A stretch of 64,000 bases of DNA from Mediterraneibacter massiliensis. GTDB lineage: Bacteria > Bacillota > Clostridia > Lachnospirales > Lachnospiraceae. The position numbers were made by a program, and so were the translations under genes. Positions 15,794 to 24,910 of this stretch are shown piece after piece (position 1 is the first letter of the stretch; each line of letters opens with the position of its first letter). The notes beneath the pieces were generated by a model. It had not been told where the DNA came from. It saw nothing but the letters and a program-made list of their open reading frames with translations, and did no database searches. Location of the stretch: assembly GCF_001487105.1 (NCBI RefSeq), contig NZ_LN913000.1, positions 434,001 through 498,000 on the forward strand, read 5' to 3'.

Positions 15794-17104
15794 ATGCAGT
15801 ACACAATTTATGAGCTTATTTGGTTTTATTATATCTATTCTTTTATAGGATGGACAGCGGAAGTAGCATTGGCTGCCTATAAGAGACATACATTTGTCAA
15901 TCGGGGGTTTATAAGTGGACCGCTTTGTCCCATCTATGGCGCCGGAGCGGTGGCAGTAGCGGTATTTCTCCCGGAACTTGAACATCAGCTTGTCTTTTTA
16001 TTCTTAGGCGGTATGATCATTACAACATTTATTGAATATCTGACAGGCAGAGTAATGGAAAAAATGTTTCAGCGCAAATGGTGGGATTATTCGAATGAAC
16101 GTTTTCAGTTGGACGGATATATCTGCCTGAAAAGTTCTGTGCTGTGGGGGCTCTGCTCTGTCGTTATGATCTGCTTTACCGATCCGCTGCTTCGTGAAGG
16201 CATAGCATGGATTCCACGCTGGATAGGAGAGATCCTTCTGTGGATACTGACAGGACTTTTGCTGGTAGACTATATAGGTTCCGGGCTGGCGGTTCTGGGG
16301 CTTAAGAAAAAGAACGGAAAGATTGAACAGATCACAAATGAATTAAAAAAGACTTCAAAAGTGATCGAAAATGCGATGACCCGGCAGCTTCAGAAACGTA
16401 TGGTAAAAGCATTTCCCAATATAAGCCAGGAGGATGTTGCCTGTCGGGAAAAACATGTTCCGGCAGTATTTGCCGAAGGATGTGGATTTTATAAATTGAT
16501 TTCTCTGTTTTTTATCGGCGCATTTCTGGGAGACATTGTAGAAACGATCTTTTGTCTTATTACGACAGGGCGGTTGATGAGCAGAAGCAGTGTCGTGTAT
16601 GGCCCATTCAGCCTGGTGTGGGGGATTGCGTGCGCGCTTCTGACGTGGATACTGTACAGATACAGAGATAAAAGCGACCGATATATTTTTATTTTCGGTA
16701 CCTTTCTGGGAGGGGCGTATGAATACATATGCAGCGTGTTTACAGAGGTGGTATTTGGAACAGTATTTTGGGATTATAGTAAAATCCCCTTTAATCTGGG
16801 CGGAAGGATCAATCTGTTGTATTGCTTTTTCTGGGGAATAGCGGCGGTCGTATGGATGAAAGGCATCTATCCGAAGCTGTCACAGTGGATAGAAAAACTT
16901 CCGATAAAGCTGGGAAAAGCGTTAAGTATCTGCATGATCGTATTTATGTCTGTGAATATCGTAATATCTGCTCTGGCACTGAATCGTTATACAGAGCGAC
17001 AGACAGCAGACAGCGCAGAGACGGCGATCAGCGCTTTCTTTGACGAGCATTTTCCGGATGACAGGATGGAAAAGATTTATCCAAATATCATTTTGACAGA
17101 ATAA
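15794..17104 (+). CDS. Tandemly duplicated CmpB-type (PF06541-like) membrane protein
   Basis: This 436-residue membrane protein looks like the putative ABC-transporter type IV / CmpB family common in Clostridia. It contains two homologous halves: FYYIYSFIGWTAE with NRGFISGPLCPIYGAG, and LFFIGAFLGDIVE with SRSSVVYGPFSLVWG; each is followed by a glutamate-containing TFIEYLTG or GAYEYICS segment and a WDYS motif. So the usual single unit is duplicated. A hydrophilic linker (about 175-230) separates the halves and a final helix precedes a soluble tail. Biochemical function is unknown. No partner ABC gene is adjacent. Confidence 0.8.
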   Translation: MQYTIYELIWFYYIYSFIGWTAEVALAAYKRHTFVNRGFISGPLCPIYGAGAVAVAVFLPELEHQLVFLFLGGMIITTFIEYLTGRVMEKMFQRKWWDYSNERFQLDGYICLKSSVLWGLCSVVMICFTDPLLREGIAWIPRWIGEILLWILTGLLLVDYIGSGLAVLGLKKKNGKIEQITNELKKTSKVIENAMTRQLQKRMVKAFPNISQEDVACREKHVPAVFAEGCGFYKLISLFFIGAFLGDIVETIFCLITTGRLMSRSSVVYGPFSLVWGIACALLTWILYRYRDKSDRYIFIFGTFLGGAYEYICSVFTEVVFGTVFWDYSKIPFNLGGRINLLYCFFWGIAAVVWMKGIYPKLSQWIEKLPIKLGKALSICMIVFMSVNIVISALALNRYTERQTADSAETAISAFFDEHFPDDRMEKIYPNIILTE

Positions 17105-17183
17105 ACCGCACTTGGTTGTGCATGGTTTTTGTAATTTGATTTTGCGGCGGTTTTACCTTTTGCGCAGTTTTTGAAAAAAATAC

Positions 17184-17212
17184 TTGCAATTTGATCTGAT
17201 ATATGATAACAT
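17184..17212 (+). promoter_or_regulatory. Promoter of tRNA-Gly
   Basis: TTGCAA (17184-17189), a 17-bp spacer and TAACAT (17207-17212) lie about 22 bp before the tRNA. Confidence 0.6.
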
Positions 17213-17233
17213 ACCACTTGTGTCAGAGATGAC

Positions 17234-17304
17234 GCGGGTGTAGTTCAATGGTAGAACACCAGCCTTCCAAGCTGGATACGTGGGTTCGATTCCCATCACC
17301 CGCT
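17234..17304 (+). tRNA. tRNA-Gly (anticodon UCC)
   Basis: A 71-nt cloverleaf: acceptor GCGGGTG/CACCCGC, D-arm with AGTTCAATGGTAGAAC, anticodon stem CCAGC/GCTGG around CTTCCAA with anticodon TCC at 17266-17268, and a T-arm GTGGGTTCGATTCCCAT. The CCA end is not encoded; a T run follows directly. Confidence 0.97.
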
Positions 17305-17334
17305 TTTTTCATATCTAGAGGTAAAATATCCTGT

Positions 17335-17360
17335 GAGTCTGCAAAAGCAGACTCTTTATT
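17335..17360 (+). terminator. Hairpin terminator between tRNA-Gly and the YesL gene
   Basis: GAGTCTGC/GCAGACTC forms a perfect 8-bp stem with an AAAA loop followed by TTTATT. Confidence 0.75.
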
Positions 17361-17383
17361 CATATATAAAGATATGCTATACT
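17355..17383 (+). promoter_or_regulatory. Probable promoter of the yesL-like/xpt operon
   Basis: TTTATT (17355-17360), 17 bp and TATACT (17378-17383). It overlaps the tail of the preceding terminator and lies 36 bp before the next start codon. Confidence 0.5.
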
Positions 17384-17419
17384 ATATGCGTATGGGACAA
17401 AGAAAGGTGATATATAGTT

Positions 17420-18055
17420 ATGAAATTTAACATGATGGATAACGTGGTTACAAGAGCGCTTTCGCGTGTCTGTGATTTTGTGATCCTAAATGTCCTCTGG
17501 CTGGTCTGTTCTATCCCGATCGTGACGATCGGCGCTTCCACGGCAGCATTGTATTCTGTGATGCAGAAGATTATAAGAAATGAAGAAGGGTACATAGCGA
17601 GCGGCTTTTTTAAGGCGTTTAAAGAGAATTTTAAACAGAGCACGATCATGTGGCTTGTGATTGTGATCCTTGGCAGTATCCTTTCGGTGGATCTGAGCGT
17701 GGCGAGGATGCTGGAAGGTACAATGAAACTAGTGTTCCAGGTCATATTTGGCTTTTTTAGTTTTTGGCTGTTTGCTGTCTTCCTCTATATATTTCCATTG
17801 ACAGCGCGGTATGAAAACAGCATAAAAGCGACGTTTAAGAATGCGATTATCTTGTCCATTGCCAAACTGCCATATACAATCTTGATGATGGTGATCACAG
17901 CAGGGCCGGTATTACTGTCTTTGCTTACAGTCAGAACACTTCTTGTATCGGTTCCGATCTGGATGGGGATTGGAGTTTCTATAGTAGCATGGTTAAATGC
18001 GTATATTTTAAAAAGAGTATTTAAAATATTTGAGACAGATCAGGAGAGGGAATAA
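17420..18055 (+). CDS. YesL family membrane protein (DUF624)
   Basis: The 211-residue protein has about five membrane helices and the N-terminal DUF624 pattern: a short amphipathic start, then CDFVILNVLWLVCSIPIVTI and GASTAALYSVMQKI. Family members often lie near sugar ABC transporters, but their role is unknown. Here it leads a three-gene operon with xpt (3 bp gap) and a HAD phosphatase, so any role in sugar uptake is not supported by context. Confidence 0.85.
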   Translation: MKFNMMDNVVTRALSRVCDFVILNVLWLVCSIPIVTIGASTAALYSVMQKIIRNEEGYIASGFFKAFKENFKQSTIMWLVIVILGSILSVDLSVARMLEGTMKLVFQVIFGFFSFWLFAVFLYIFPLTARYENSIKATFKNAIILSIAKLPYTILMMVITAGPVLLSLLTVRTLLVSVPIWMGIGVSIVAWLNAYILKRVFKIFETDQERE

Positions 18056-18058
18056 AGG

Positions 18059-18652
18059 ATGAATTTTTTAGAAGAACGAATCGTAAAAGACGGAGTAGTC
18101 AAAGAAGGAAATGTACTAAAGGTAGATAGTTTCTTGAACCATCAGATGGATATTGAGCTGCTGGAACAGATGGGAGAAGAATTTAAGCGCCGTTTTGAGG
18201 GAAAGACGATTAATAAAATCCTCACGATCGAGGCTTCGGGTATAGGTATCGCCTGTATCACAGCACAGTATTTCCATGCGCCGGTGGTATTTGCAAAGAA
18301 GTCACAGAGCATTAATCTGGACGGAGAGATGTATGTGGCAGAAGTAGAATCTTTCACGCATAAATGTAAAAACCACGTGATTGTCGCGCAGAAATTTTTA
18401 GGACCGGAGGATCATGTGCTGATCATCGATGACTTCCTCGCGAACGGCTGTGCTCTGCAGGGGCTTATACAGATCGTACAGGCGGCCGGGGCGACCGTGG
18501 AAGGGATTGGGATCGCGATCGAGAAGGGGTTCCAGTCCGGCGGAAGGATCATCAGAAACTTAGGTTTTCAGTTAGAATCCCTGGCAATCGTAGAGGGGAT
18601 GGACGCGCAGACCGGGGAGATCCAGTTCAGACCCCAGAAGGCGAAAGAATGA
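18059..18652 (+). CDS. xpt: Xanthine phosphoribosyltransferase
   Basis: Xpt salvages xanthine to XMP using PRPP. The 197-residue protein begins with the family-typical [20 protein letters not shown], continues with FLNHQMD and carries the PRPP-binding loop [11 protein letters not shown] (around residues 121-131). Length matches Bacillus Xpt. No purine riboswitch was seen upstream; unusually, the gene is second in an operon behind a DUF624 gene. Its stop overlaps the HAD gene start. Confidence 0.95.
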   Translation: MNFLEERIVKDGVVKEGNVLKVDSFLNHQMDIELLEQMGEEFKRRFEGKTINKILTIEASGIGIACITAQYFHAPVVFAKKSQSINLDGEMYVAEVESFTHKCKNHVIVAQKFLGPEDHVLIIDDFLANGCALQGLIQIVQAAGATVEGIGIAIEKGFQSGGRIIRNLGFQLESLAIVEGMDAQTGEIQFRPQKAKE

Positions 18653-19323
18653 TGCAGAAACGACCAGCGCCGATTGAGGGGCTGGTTTTTGATATGGACG
18701 GACTGCTTGTGGATTCCGAGAAGATCGTACAGCGATCGTGGGCGTATGCGGGCGAAATATTAGGATATCCCGATTTTGGTTCTCATATCTACCATACGAT
18801 CGGGATGAATCTGGCGGGGAGAACGAAATACTTTCAAGAGCATGTATCGAAAGACTTTCCGATGGAAAGATTTACGATCATGACAAGGGAAAAATTCCAT
18901 GAAATCGTGGATAAGGAAGGATTAGACATTAAGCCTGGGGCAAGAGAATTACTCCTGTTTGCCAAAGAACATGGGATTAAGACCGGACTTGCCACATCTT
19001 CCCGCAGACAACATGCACAGGAAAATCTGACCCGTCTGGGTTTGCTCGCATATTTTGATGATATCGTCTGTGGAGATATGGTGTCAAAGAGCAAACCGGC
19101 GCCGGAGATTTATGAGAAGGCATGCTGCGCTATCGGTACCGATCCGAAACATACCATTGCGCTTGAAGATGCGCCCTCGGGAGTGCAGTCTGCGTGCGCC
19201 GCAGGCATGCCTGTGATCATGATTCCGGACATGGTAGAGCCATCTAAAGAGATCGAGAAACTTCTTTTATACCGTTTTGATACGTTGTTTGATGTCATAA
19301 AGATGTTGGAACATATTTTTTAG
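18649..19323 (+). CDS. HAD-superfamily phosphatase, beta-phosphoglucomutase-like
   Basis: This 224-residue protein has the HAD motif [12 protein letters not shown] (nucleophile and acid/base aspartates), a helical cap, motif II region LATSSRR and the C-terminal motif [11 protein letters not shown] with [10 protein letters not shown]. The cap and motifs fit the subfamily of beta-phosphoglucomutase and small sugar-phosphate or nucleotide phosphatases. Being coupled to xpt (ATGA overlap) suggests a nucleotide or sugar-phosphate substrate, but this is inference. Confidence 0.85.
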   Translation: MMQKRPAPIEGLVFDMDGLLVDSEKIVQRSWAYAGEILGYPDFGSHIYHTIGMNLAGRTKYFQEHVSKDFPMERFTIMTREKFHEIVDKEGLDIKPGARELLLFAKEHGIKTGLATSSRRQHAQENLTRLGLLAYFDDIVCGDMVSKSKPAPEIYEKACCAIGTDPKHTIALEDAPSGVQSACAAGMPVIMIPDMVEPSKEIEKLLLYRFDTLFDVIKMLEHIF

Positions 19324-19376
19324 TGCAGGAGTTTCTGGCACGTAAGATTTTCGCCATATGACTCTTGCAGACAAAC

Positions 19377-19409
19377 GAGGCTGCCTGATAAAGCGGTCTC
19401 TTTCTTTAT
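19377..19409 (+). terminator. Terminator of the xpt operon
   Basis: GAGGCTGC pairs with GCGGTCTC (two G-U pairs) across an 8-nt loop, followed by TTTCTTTATT. Confidence 0.65.
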
Positions 19410-19439
19410 TCTTAAGAAATTCTTTAAAATCTTATAGCG

Positions 19440-19485
19440 GCCTCCTTTAGAATTACAGAGTATCCTGTAAACAGTTAAAGGAGGC
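19440..19485 (+). promoter_or_regulatory. Shine-Dalgarno-sequestering hairpin in front of DedA
   Basis: GCCTCCTTTA (19440-19449) is the exact reverse complement of TAAAGGAGGC (19476-19485), which contains the ribosome binding site of the DedA gene. The loop holds a second perfect inverted repeat, TTACAG (19453-19458) with CTGTAA (19465-19470). The whole would fold into a long hairpin hiding the SD from ribosomes, so translation may depend on opening the structure. Confidence 0.7.
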
Positions 19486-19492
19486 TTATCTT

Positions 19493-20002
19493 ATGAATAT
19501 CCAGACACTGACAAATTATTTTCTTGAATATGGAGCCTTTTTTATTTACCTGATCGTTTTGCTGGAATATCTGAACCTGCCGGGTTTTCCGGCAGGGGTG
19601 ATCATGCCTCTTGCCGGGATATGGGCGGCAAAAGGGGACATCAGTTTTCCACTCGTGATGGTATTGACTGTACTGGCAGGGCTGACAGGGAGCTGGCTTT
19701 TGTATTTCCTTGGAAGACTGGGGGGACCAAAGGTGATGGGATGGTATTTTAAAAAGTTCCCGAAGCATAGAGCAGTGATCGAAGAGAAGATGGAGATGCT
19801 TAGAGAAAAGGGTGGAAAAGGCGTGTTTGTAAGCAAGTTGCTGCCCATGGTGAGGACGATCATCTCGATTCCGGCAGGGATGGTCCAGATGGAGTTCATG
19901 AAATATACGGTGAGTTCTCTGCTTGGCATTTTTATCTGGAATCTGGTATTCGTCGGAGCTGGCTACTTCTTTGGCGAGGCGGCAATCCAAGTTTTATCAT
20001 AG
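19493..20002 (+). CDS. DedA family membrane protein
   Basis: The 169-residue protein is a short DedA/VTT-domain protein with helices at about 10-30, 45-80, 118-135 and 140-165. The segment LEYLNLPGFPAGVIMPLAG matches the family's N-terminal glutamate and proline/glycine motif, and SKLLPMVRTIISIPAGM matches the conserved arginine-containing motif. DedA proteins act in lipid carrier recycling and membrane homeostasis. It opens an operon of lipid-modifying enzymes and a two-component system. Confidence 0.9.
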   Translation: MNIQTLTNYFLEYGAFFIYLIVLLEYLNLPGFPAGVIMPLAGIWAAKGDISFPLVMVLTVLAGLTGSWLLYFLGRLGGPKVMGWYFKKFPKHRAVIEEKMEMLREKGGKGVFVSKLLPMVRTIISIPAGMVQMEFMKYTVSSLLGIFIWNLVFVGAGYFFGEAAIQVLS

Positions 20003-20016
20003 AGGGGGAAAAGGAC

Positions 20017-21282
20017 ATGAAAATCGCAATGCTTACGAATAATTACAGACCCTTTGTAGGAGGCGTTCCGGTATCTGTAGAAAGGCAGGCGCAGGAACTG
20101 ATAAAGCGGGGACATGAAGTGACCGTGTTTGCACCGGAATATGAAGGCTATACAGATGACAACGCAATACCAGAGCGGGTTGTCCGGTTTAGAACGATGA
20201 AGCGTACGATGGAAAACGGAATGGTATATCCAAGAGTCTTCATCCGTGAGATCACAGACGTATTCAGCCGGGAGCATTTTGATATGATCCATGTACATCA
20301 TCCGATGTTTGTAGGTCCATGTGCCTTGTATCTGGGAAAGAAATACCGCATTCCCGTTGTGTATACATGGCATACGAGATATGAGGATTATCTGCATTAT
20401 ATCCCTTTCTTTCAGCTAAAAGAAAATAGCGGATGGGCAAAAAAGAGATTTGTTTCTTATCTGAAAGAACGTCTCGTCCCAGGATATATGCGCTGGTTTA
20501 CGAATCAATGCGACATGGTGTTTGCTCCTTCCGAAGGGATGAAAGAGCAGATGCAGTCGAATGGTACATGGACACCGACGGCAGTACTTCCTACGGGACT
20601 GCATGAAGACTTTTTTAGGCAGGACAAAGAGCGTGCGCGTAAGATACGTGAAAAATATGCAGGAAAAAGGAAATATTTACTGTGTACCGTGTCACGTTTG
20701 GAGAAAGAGAAAAATACGGATTTTCTGTTGGAAGGAGTTGTAGAGATAAAAAAGAAACTTGGCGGCAGTTTTCGGGTGTTGTTTATAGGAGACGGAAGCC
20801 AGAAACAGGTAATGCAAAAGAAAGTGGAAAAACTCGGATTGCAGGAAGAAGTGCTCTTTACAGGAAATATCCCGAATGAAGAGATCAAAGACTATCTGGG
20901 AGCATCGGATCTATTTTTGTTTGCGTCTAGATCAGAGACGCAGGGGATTGTGCTGGCAGAAGCACTTGCGGCGGGAGTACCTGTAGTCGCAGTGCGGGCA
21001 GTCGGGGTCGACGATAGTATCCTGGACGGGCAGAATGGGTACCGGACAGCAGAAAATACAGAGAAGTGGGCGGAGAAAGCAGCGCTGGCTCTAAAGCCTG
21101 ACATACACATGGCGTTAAAAAGAGGGGCCATCCTTATGGCAGAGAATTATCGGGCAGAACGGATCGCCCTGCGTGAAGAAAATCTGTATATGCAGTGCAT
21201 TTTACGCAAACAAGAGGAGATACGGGCCAAAGAGAAATTAGAAGAAGGCTGGGCATATGGGGAAAGGAGAAGCAGGATATGA
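20017..21282 (+). CDS. GT4 family glycosyltransferase, probably diacylglycerol-type glycolipid synthase
   Basis: This 421-residue retaining GT-B enzyme has the N-terminal NNYRPFVGGVPVSVERQAQEL acceptor-side motif, a HVHHPMFVGP segment, and the donor-side EX7E motif in SETQGIVLAEALAAG. It resembles 1,2-diacylglycerol 3-glucosyltransferases and related GT4 enzymes that make membrane glycolipids. The neighbours (DedA before, acyltransferase after with ATGA overlap) support membrane lipid work. Exact donor and acceptor are inference. Confidence 0.85.
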   Translation: MKIAMLTNNYRPFVGGVPVSVERQAQELIKRGHEVTVFAPEYEGYTDDNAIPERVVRFRTMKRTMENGMVYPRVFIREITDVFSREHFDMIHVHHPMFVGPCALYLGKKYRIPVVYTWHTRYEDYLHYIPFFQLKENSGWAKKRFVSYLKERLVPGYMRWFTNQCDMVFAPSEGMKEQMQSNGTWTPTAVLPTGLHEDFFRQDKERARKIREKYAGKRKYLLCTVSRLEKEKNTDFLLEGVVEIKKKLGGSFRVLFIGDGSQKQVMQKKVEKLGLQEEVLFTGNIPNEEIKDYLGASDLFLFASRSETQGIVLAEALAAGVPVVAVRAVGVDDSILDGQNGYRTAENTEKWAEKAALALKPDIHMALKRGAILMAENYRAERIALREENLYMQCILRKQEEIRAKEKLEEGWAYGERRSRI

Positions 21283-21944
21283 GAGTAAGACAGACGGGGC
21301 AGTGGATACTGCGTCATATATTTACCGGTTATCTGAGAATTTTGGAGAAGACTGTGAAGATCCAATGGCAGGAAAATACACAGTACGGAGAGAGCCAGAT
21401 CTTTGGCTTCTGGCATGAAGACAGTTTTTTTATGAATTTGGTATTGGAAGAGCTGGCACATAAGACCAGTCCGGTGGATGTGATCGTAACAGCTGATACA
21501 AGGGGGAATTATATCGAGCATATGGTAGAAAGATGCGGCGGGAGCGCATTACGAGTGCCGGATGGGTTCAAAGCATTTCGTGAACTGAAGAAGATCTTAC
21601 AGGCATCTTATGAAAAGACACATTCGCTGGCGATCGCTCTGGATGGACCGCTCGGTCCAAGGCATGAGCCGAAAAAGCTGGCATTTTATCTGTCGGAACA
21701 GGCGCAGGAAGAATTTGTAGGAATCACGGTATCTTATTCCTTATGTATCCGTCTGCACAAAAGATGGGATAAATACGTCATTCCTCTTCCTTTCACGACT
21801 GTACGAGTACAGGTACAGGACTATGGAATCGTAAAAAAGAAAGAAATTCCTGTGCTTCCCACAGAGGCGGATTTCCAAAACTGTGGTATAATAGCAGAGG
21901 CGCACGGCATACAGGAAGAATGTGTGCCTGCGCCGGTCAAGTGA
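21279..21944 (+). CDS. DUF374-like lysophospholipid acyltransferase-family protein
   Basis: This 221-residue protein shows the pattern of the DUF374 group: FWHEDSF where acyltransferases have an HX4D-type motif, and LDGPLGPRHEPK where DUF374 proteins have a DGPRGP motif. The family is related to LpxL/PlsC-type acyltransferases. I chose the ATG at 21279, which overlaps the glycosyltransferase stop; a longer frame from 21195 lies within that gene. It likely acylates a glycolipid made by its neighbour, which is inference. Confidence 0.65.
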   Translation: MRVRQTGQWILRHIFTGYLRILEKTVKIQWQENTQYGESQIFGFWHEDSFFMNLVLEELAHKTSPVDVIVTADTRGNYIEHMVERCGGSALRVPDGFKAFRELKKILQASYEKTHSLAIALDGPLGPRHEPKKLAFYLSEQAQEEFVGITVSYSLCIRLHKRWDKYVIPLPFTTVRVQVQDYGIVKKKEIPVLPTEADFQNCGIIAEAHGIQEECVPAPVK

Positions 21945-21982
21945 TAACGGCGATAGTAAGACAACAGTTTGAGGAGGAAAAG

Positions 21983-22681
21983 ATGGAAACAAATCATATA
22001 TTGATCGTAGAGGATGACAAAGAAATACGGGAAGGAATCCAGATATATTTAAAAAGCCAGGGATATGAAGTGTTTCAGGCGTCGGATGGAGTCGAAGGAC
22101 TGGAAATCTTAGAAAAAGAAGAAATCCATCTGGCGATCGTGGATATTATGATGCCGCGGATGGATGGAATACACATGACGATGAAGCTCAGGGAGAAATA
22201 TGATTTCCCGGTCATCATGCTCTCGGCGAAGTCAGAGGAAGTCGACAAGATCACAGGACTGAATCTGGGCGCAGACGATTATGTGACAAAACCATTTACA
22301 CCGATGGAGCTGATGGCGCGGGTTAATTCCCAGCTGAGGCGTTACAGAAAATTTATGGAGAAACTGGCTCCTAAAGAGAACGTGCACGTTATAGGCGGCT
22401 TGGAGATCAATGAGGATACAGTAGAGGCTGCGGTGGATGGAAATCCGGTCAAGCTGACGCCGATCGAATATAAGATCTTGCTTTTACTGGCGAAGAATCC
22501 GGGCAGAGTGTTTTCGGCTGAAGAAATCTATGAGAGAGTATGGCAGGAAAAAGCGATCAACACGGATACGATCATGGTGCATGTGCGCAATATCCGGGAA
22601 AAAATAGAAATGGATCCGAAAAATCCAAAATATTTGAAGGTGGTGTGGGGTGTTGGATACAAAATCGAAAAACAAATCTAG
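21983..22681 (+). CDS. OmpR-family response regulator
   Basis: The 232-residue protein has a receiver domain (VEDD, phosphoacceptor Asp in VDIMMPRMDG, lysine in VTKPF) and a C-terminal winged helix with TPIEYKILLLLAKNPGRVFS and VRNIREKIE, ending in VWGVGYKIE. The start at 21983 follows GAGGAGGAAA. It overlaps the kinase gene by 32 bp, so the two are co-translated. It may regulate its own envelope operon. Confidence 0.94.
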   Translation: METNHILIVEDDKEIREGIQIYLKSQGYEVFQASDGVEGLEILEKEEIHLAIVDIMMPRMDGIHMTMKLREKYDFPVIMLSAKSEEVDKITGLNLGADDYVTKPFTPMELMARVNSQLRRYRKFMEKLAPKENVHVIGGLEINEDTVEAAVDGNPVKLTPIEYKILLLLAKNPGRVFSAEEIYERVWQEKAINTDTIMVHVRNIREKIEMDPKNPKYLKVVWGVGYKIEKQI

Positions 22682-24845
22682 GCAGGGTATCCTGATCTTA
22701 TTTATCGTGGTCTGTCTGTGTGCCGCAGGCATGCTGTCCACATATAGGATGATAGGGGAGGATATGGAGTCAGTCTCTATCCAGCAAAATGCCTGGAACG
22801 ACGTATATTATGGCATGGCGGATGATCTGTGTGAAGGAAATTATTTTCTCTATAATGAATATTCCCAGGAAACCGACAAGGCAGATATTCTTTCTGATTA
22901 TATGGAAAGCAACTTTCTATTACTACGTAAATATATGGACTGCGGGTTGTTCGACCGGGCGGGAGAGTCGCTGCTTGAGAACTTGTCAGCAGATGTATCG
23001 GAGAATTTGCAGGAAGAAGATACAGGGTACGCGTTCCGTGCGGAATTTACCTTCCAGGAAGATGGGGACTTGTCTGATATCAGTGTGACCGGAACAAAGA
23101 TAGACGAGGAAACACAGTACTATGCCCAGAAAAGTTACCTAAAGGAAATGGAAAATACAGAAATATCCTATTGGAGCGATATATCTACGCCGCAAGGGGT
23201 GACCGTTATCTATGGTATGACAGAAGAAAATCTGAATGCCTATGCGGATTCGGTCAGCACGACGAGATTTCCGTCGGCATACAATGTGATCGCCTACAGC
23301 AGGATGCTGACATTTGCCATGTTGTTTGCGGCATTTGCGGCAGCGGCGGCACTGCTTTTGCCTTTCCGACACAAATTCGATATAGGAAATGCGGCGATAT
23401 TTACGGCTCCTTTGGAAGTAGTACTGTGCGTACTGTGGTTTTTGTATATAAGTCTTTATCCGGCGGCATCGGTCGTACTGGCAACGATCAACCAGGAACT
23501 GCCGCAGATTGTTCAGGGGCAGAACAGTCTGTTAAACGACCAGTTTGCCATATGTATTAACTTCCTCATGTGGTTTTTGATTTACCTGGCGGTATATTGG
23601 GTATTTACTTGTCTAAGGGCGATTTTTACGATGAAGAGAGAATATTTTATAAAACGGACGCTGACGGCGAAGGTGATAGGCTGGCTCAAAGACGGAGGTG
23701 GAAGCATAGGAAAGAAAATCGGAAGCGGGATCAAAAATATTTGGAAACGTATCCGTACATTTGCGGCAAAGCAGTACGATTCACTGCTGCATTTGAATTT
23801 TCAGGATAAGACAAACCGTACGATCTTCAAGATCATCGGGATTAATTTTATCGTCTTGGCGATCATATGCAGTATGTGGTTTTTCGGTTTGTTTGCGCTG
23901 TGTATCTATTCGGTTTTACTGTTTTTCTTCCTGAAGAAATATTTCCACGATCTGCAGGACAAATATAAAGTATTGTTACAGTCTACAAACCAACTTGCAA
24001 ATGGAGATCTAGACACGCCGTTGGAGGGAGATCTGGGGATATTTGCCCCGATCCAGGAAGAACTCAAAAAGATCCAGAAGGGCTTTAAGAAGGCGGTGGA
24101 GAAGGAAGTAAAAAGCGAAAGGATGAAAACAGAACTGATCACCAATGTTTCACATGACCTAAAGACTCCGTTGACAGCGATCATCACATATACAGATCTG
24201 CTGAAAACAGAGCGGGATGAAGCCAAAAGAAAGGAATATATTGATGTATTAGAAAGAAAATCTCTTCGTCTGAAAGTCCTGATCGAAGATCTGTTTGAAA
24301 TCAGCAAGGCGGCGAGTAAAAATGTGATCATGCATTATATGAAAGTAGACATTGTAGATCTGTTGAAACAGGTAGGTCTGGAAAACGATAATAAGATCAA
24401 AGAGGCAAATCTGGAATTTCGTTGGAAGCTTCCGGAGCATAAAGTGATACTGAACCTGGACAGTCAGAAAACCTACCGGGTATTTGAAAATCTGATCGTC
24501 AACATCACGAAATACGCAATGCCCCATACGAGAGCATACATTGAAATGGAAGAAAGTGATTCACAGGTGCGTATTTTTATGAAAAATGTTTCCGCGACAG
24601 AACTGAATTTCAATGTAGAAGAGATTACAGACAGATTTGTAAGGGGAGATTCTTCACGAAATACAGAAGGCTCCGGACTAGGGCTTGCGATCGCAAAGAG
24701 CTTCACACAGCTGCAGCACGGAGAGCTGAAGATCGAGACAGAGGCGGATCTTTTTAAGGCGGAGATTATATTCCCGAAAAATATAGAGATCACAGATACG
24801 GAAGAATCTGACACATCATCTGGTGGTGAGAACAGCGTTTCATAA
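22650..24845 (+). CDS. Multi-pass sensor histidine kinase
   Basis: The 731-residue kinase has a first membrane helix at about 13-33, an extracytoplasmic domain of about 170 residues, three further helices between about 205 and 320, another pair around 390-430, a short HAMP-like linker (LANGDLDTPLEGDLG), a HisKA domain with His502 in NVSHDLKTPLTAI, and an ATPase domain ending GSGLGLAIAKSF. The GTG start at 22650 overlaps the response regulator by 32 bp and is needed to include the first helix. The C-terminal ATPase domain lacks the usual well-formed N-box asparagine-DN pattern (FMKNVSA replaces the G1 box DxGxG), which is noteworthy. Confidence 0.88.
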   Translation: MLDTKSKNKSRQGILILFIVVCLCAAGMLSTYRMIGEDMESVSIQQNAWNDVYYGMADDLCEGNYFLYNEYSQETDKADILSDYMESNFLLLRKYMDCGLFDRAGESLLENLSADVSENLQEEDTGYAFRAEFTFQEDGDLSDISVTGTKIDEETQYYAQKSYLKEMENTEISYWSDISTPQGVTVIYGMTEENLNAYADSVSTTRFPSAYNVIAYSRMLTFAMLFAAFAAAAALLLPFRHKFDIGNAAIFTAPLEVVLCVLWFLYISLYPAASVVLATINQELPQIVQGQNSLLNDQFAICINFLMWFLIYLAVYWVFTCLRAIFTMKREYFIKRTLTAKVIGWLKDGGGSIGKKIGSGIKNIWKRIRTFAAKQYDSLLHLNFQDKTNRTIFKIIGINFIVLAIICSMWFFGLFALCIYSVLLFFFLKKYFHDLQDKYKVLLQSTNQLANGDLDTPLEGDLGIFAPIQEELKKIQKGFKKAVEKEVKSERMKTELITNVSHDLKTPLTAIITYTDLLKTERDEAKRKEYIDVLERKSLRLKVLIEDLFEISKAASKNVIMHYMKVDIVDLLKQVGLENDNKIKEANLEFRWKLPEHKVILNLDSQKTYRVFENLIVNITKYAMPHTRAYIEMEESDSQVRIFMKNVSATELNFNVEEITDRFVRGDSSRNTEGSGLGLAIAKSFTQLQHGELKIETEADLFKAEIIFPKNIEITDTEESDTSSGGENSVS

Positions 24846-24851
24846 AGATAC

Positions 24852-24880
24852 TTGCCTTTTTATACAGGTCGTGGTATAGT
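24852..24880 (+). promoter_or_regulatory. Promoter of the ABC-F leader
   Basis: TTGCCT (24852-24857), a 17-bp spacer and TATAGT (24875-24880). Confidence 0.6.
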
Positions 24881-24910
24881 TTCTTCAGAATCAATGAAAG
24901 AGGTGGAAGG

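Noticed and set aside
17305..18059. Purine riboswitch before xpt
   Set aside because: No conserved purine aptamer core was seen before the DUF624-xpt operon.
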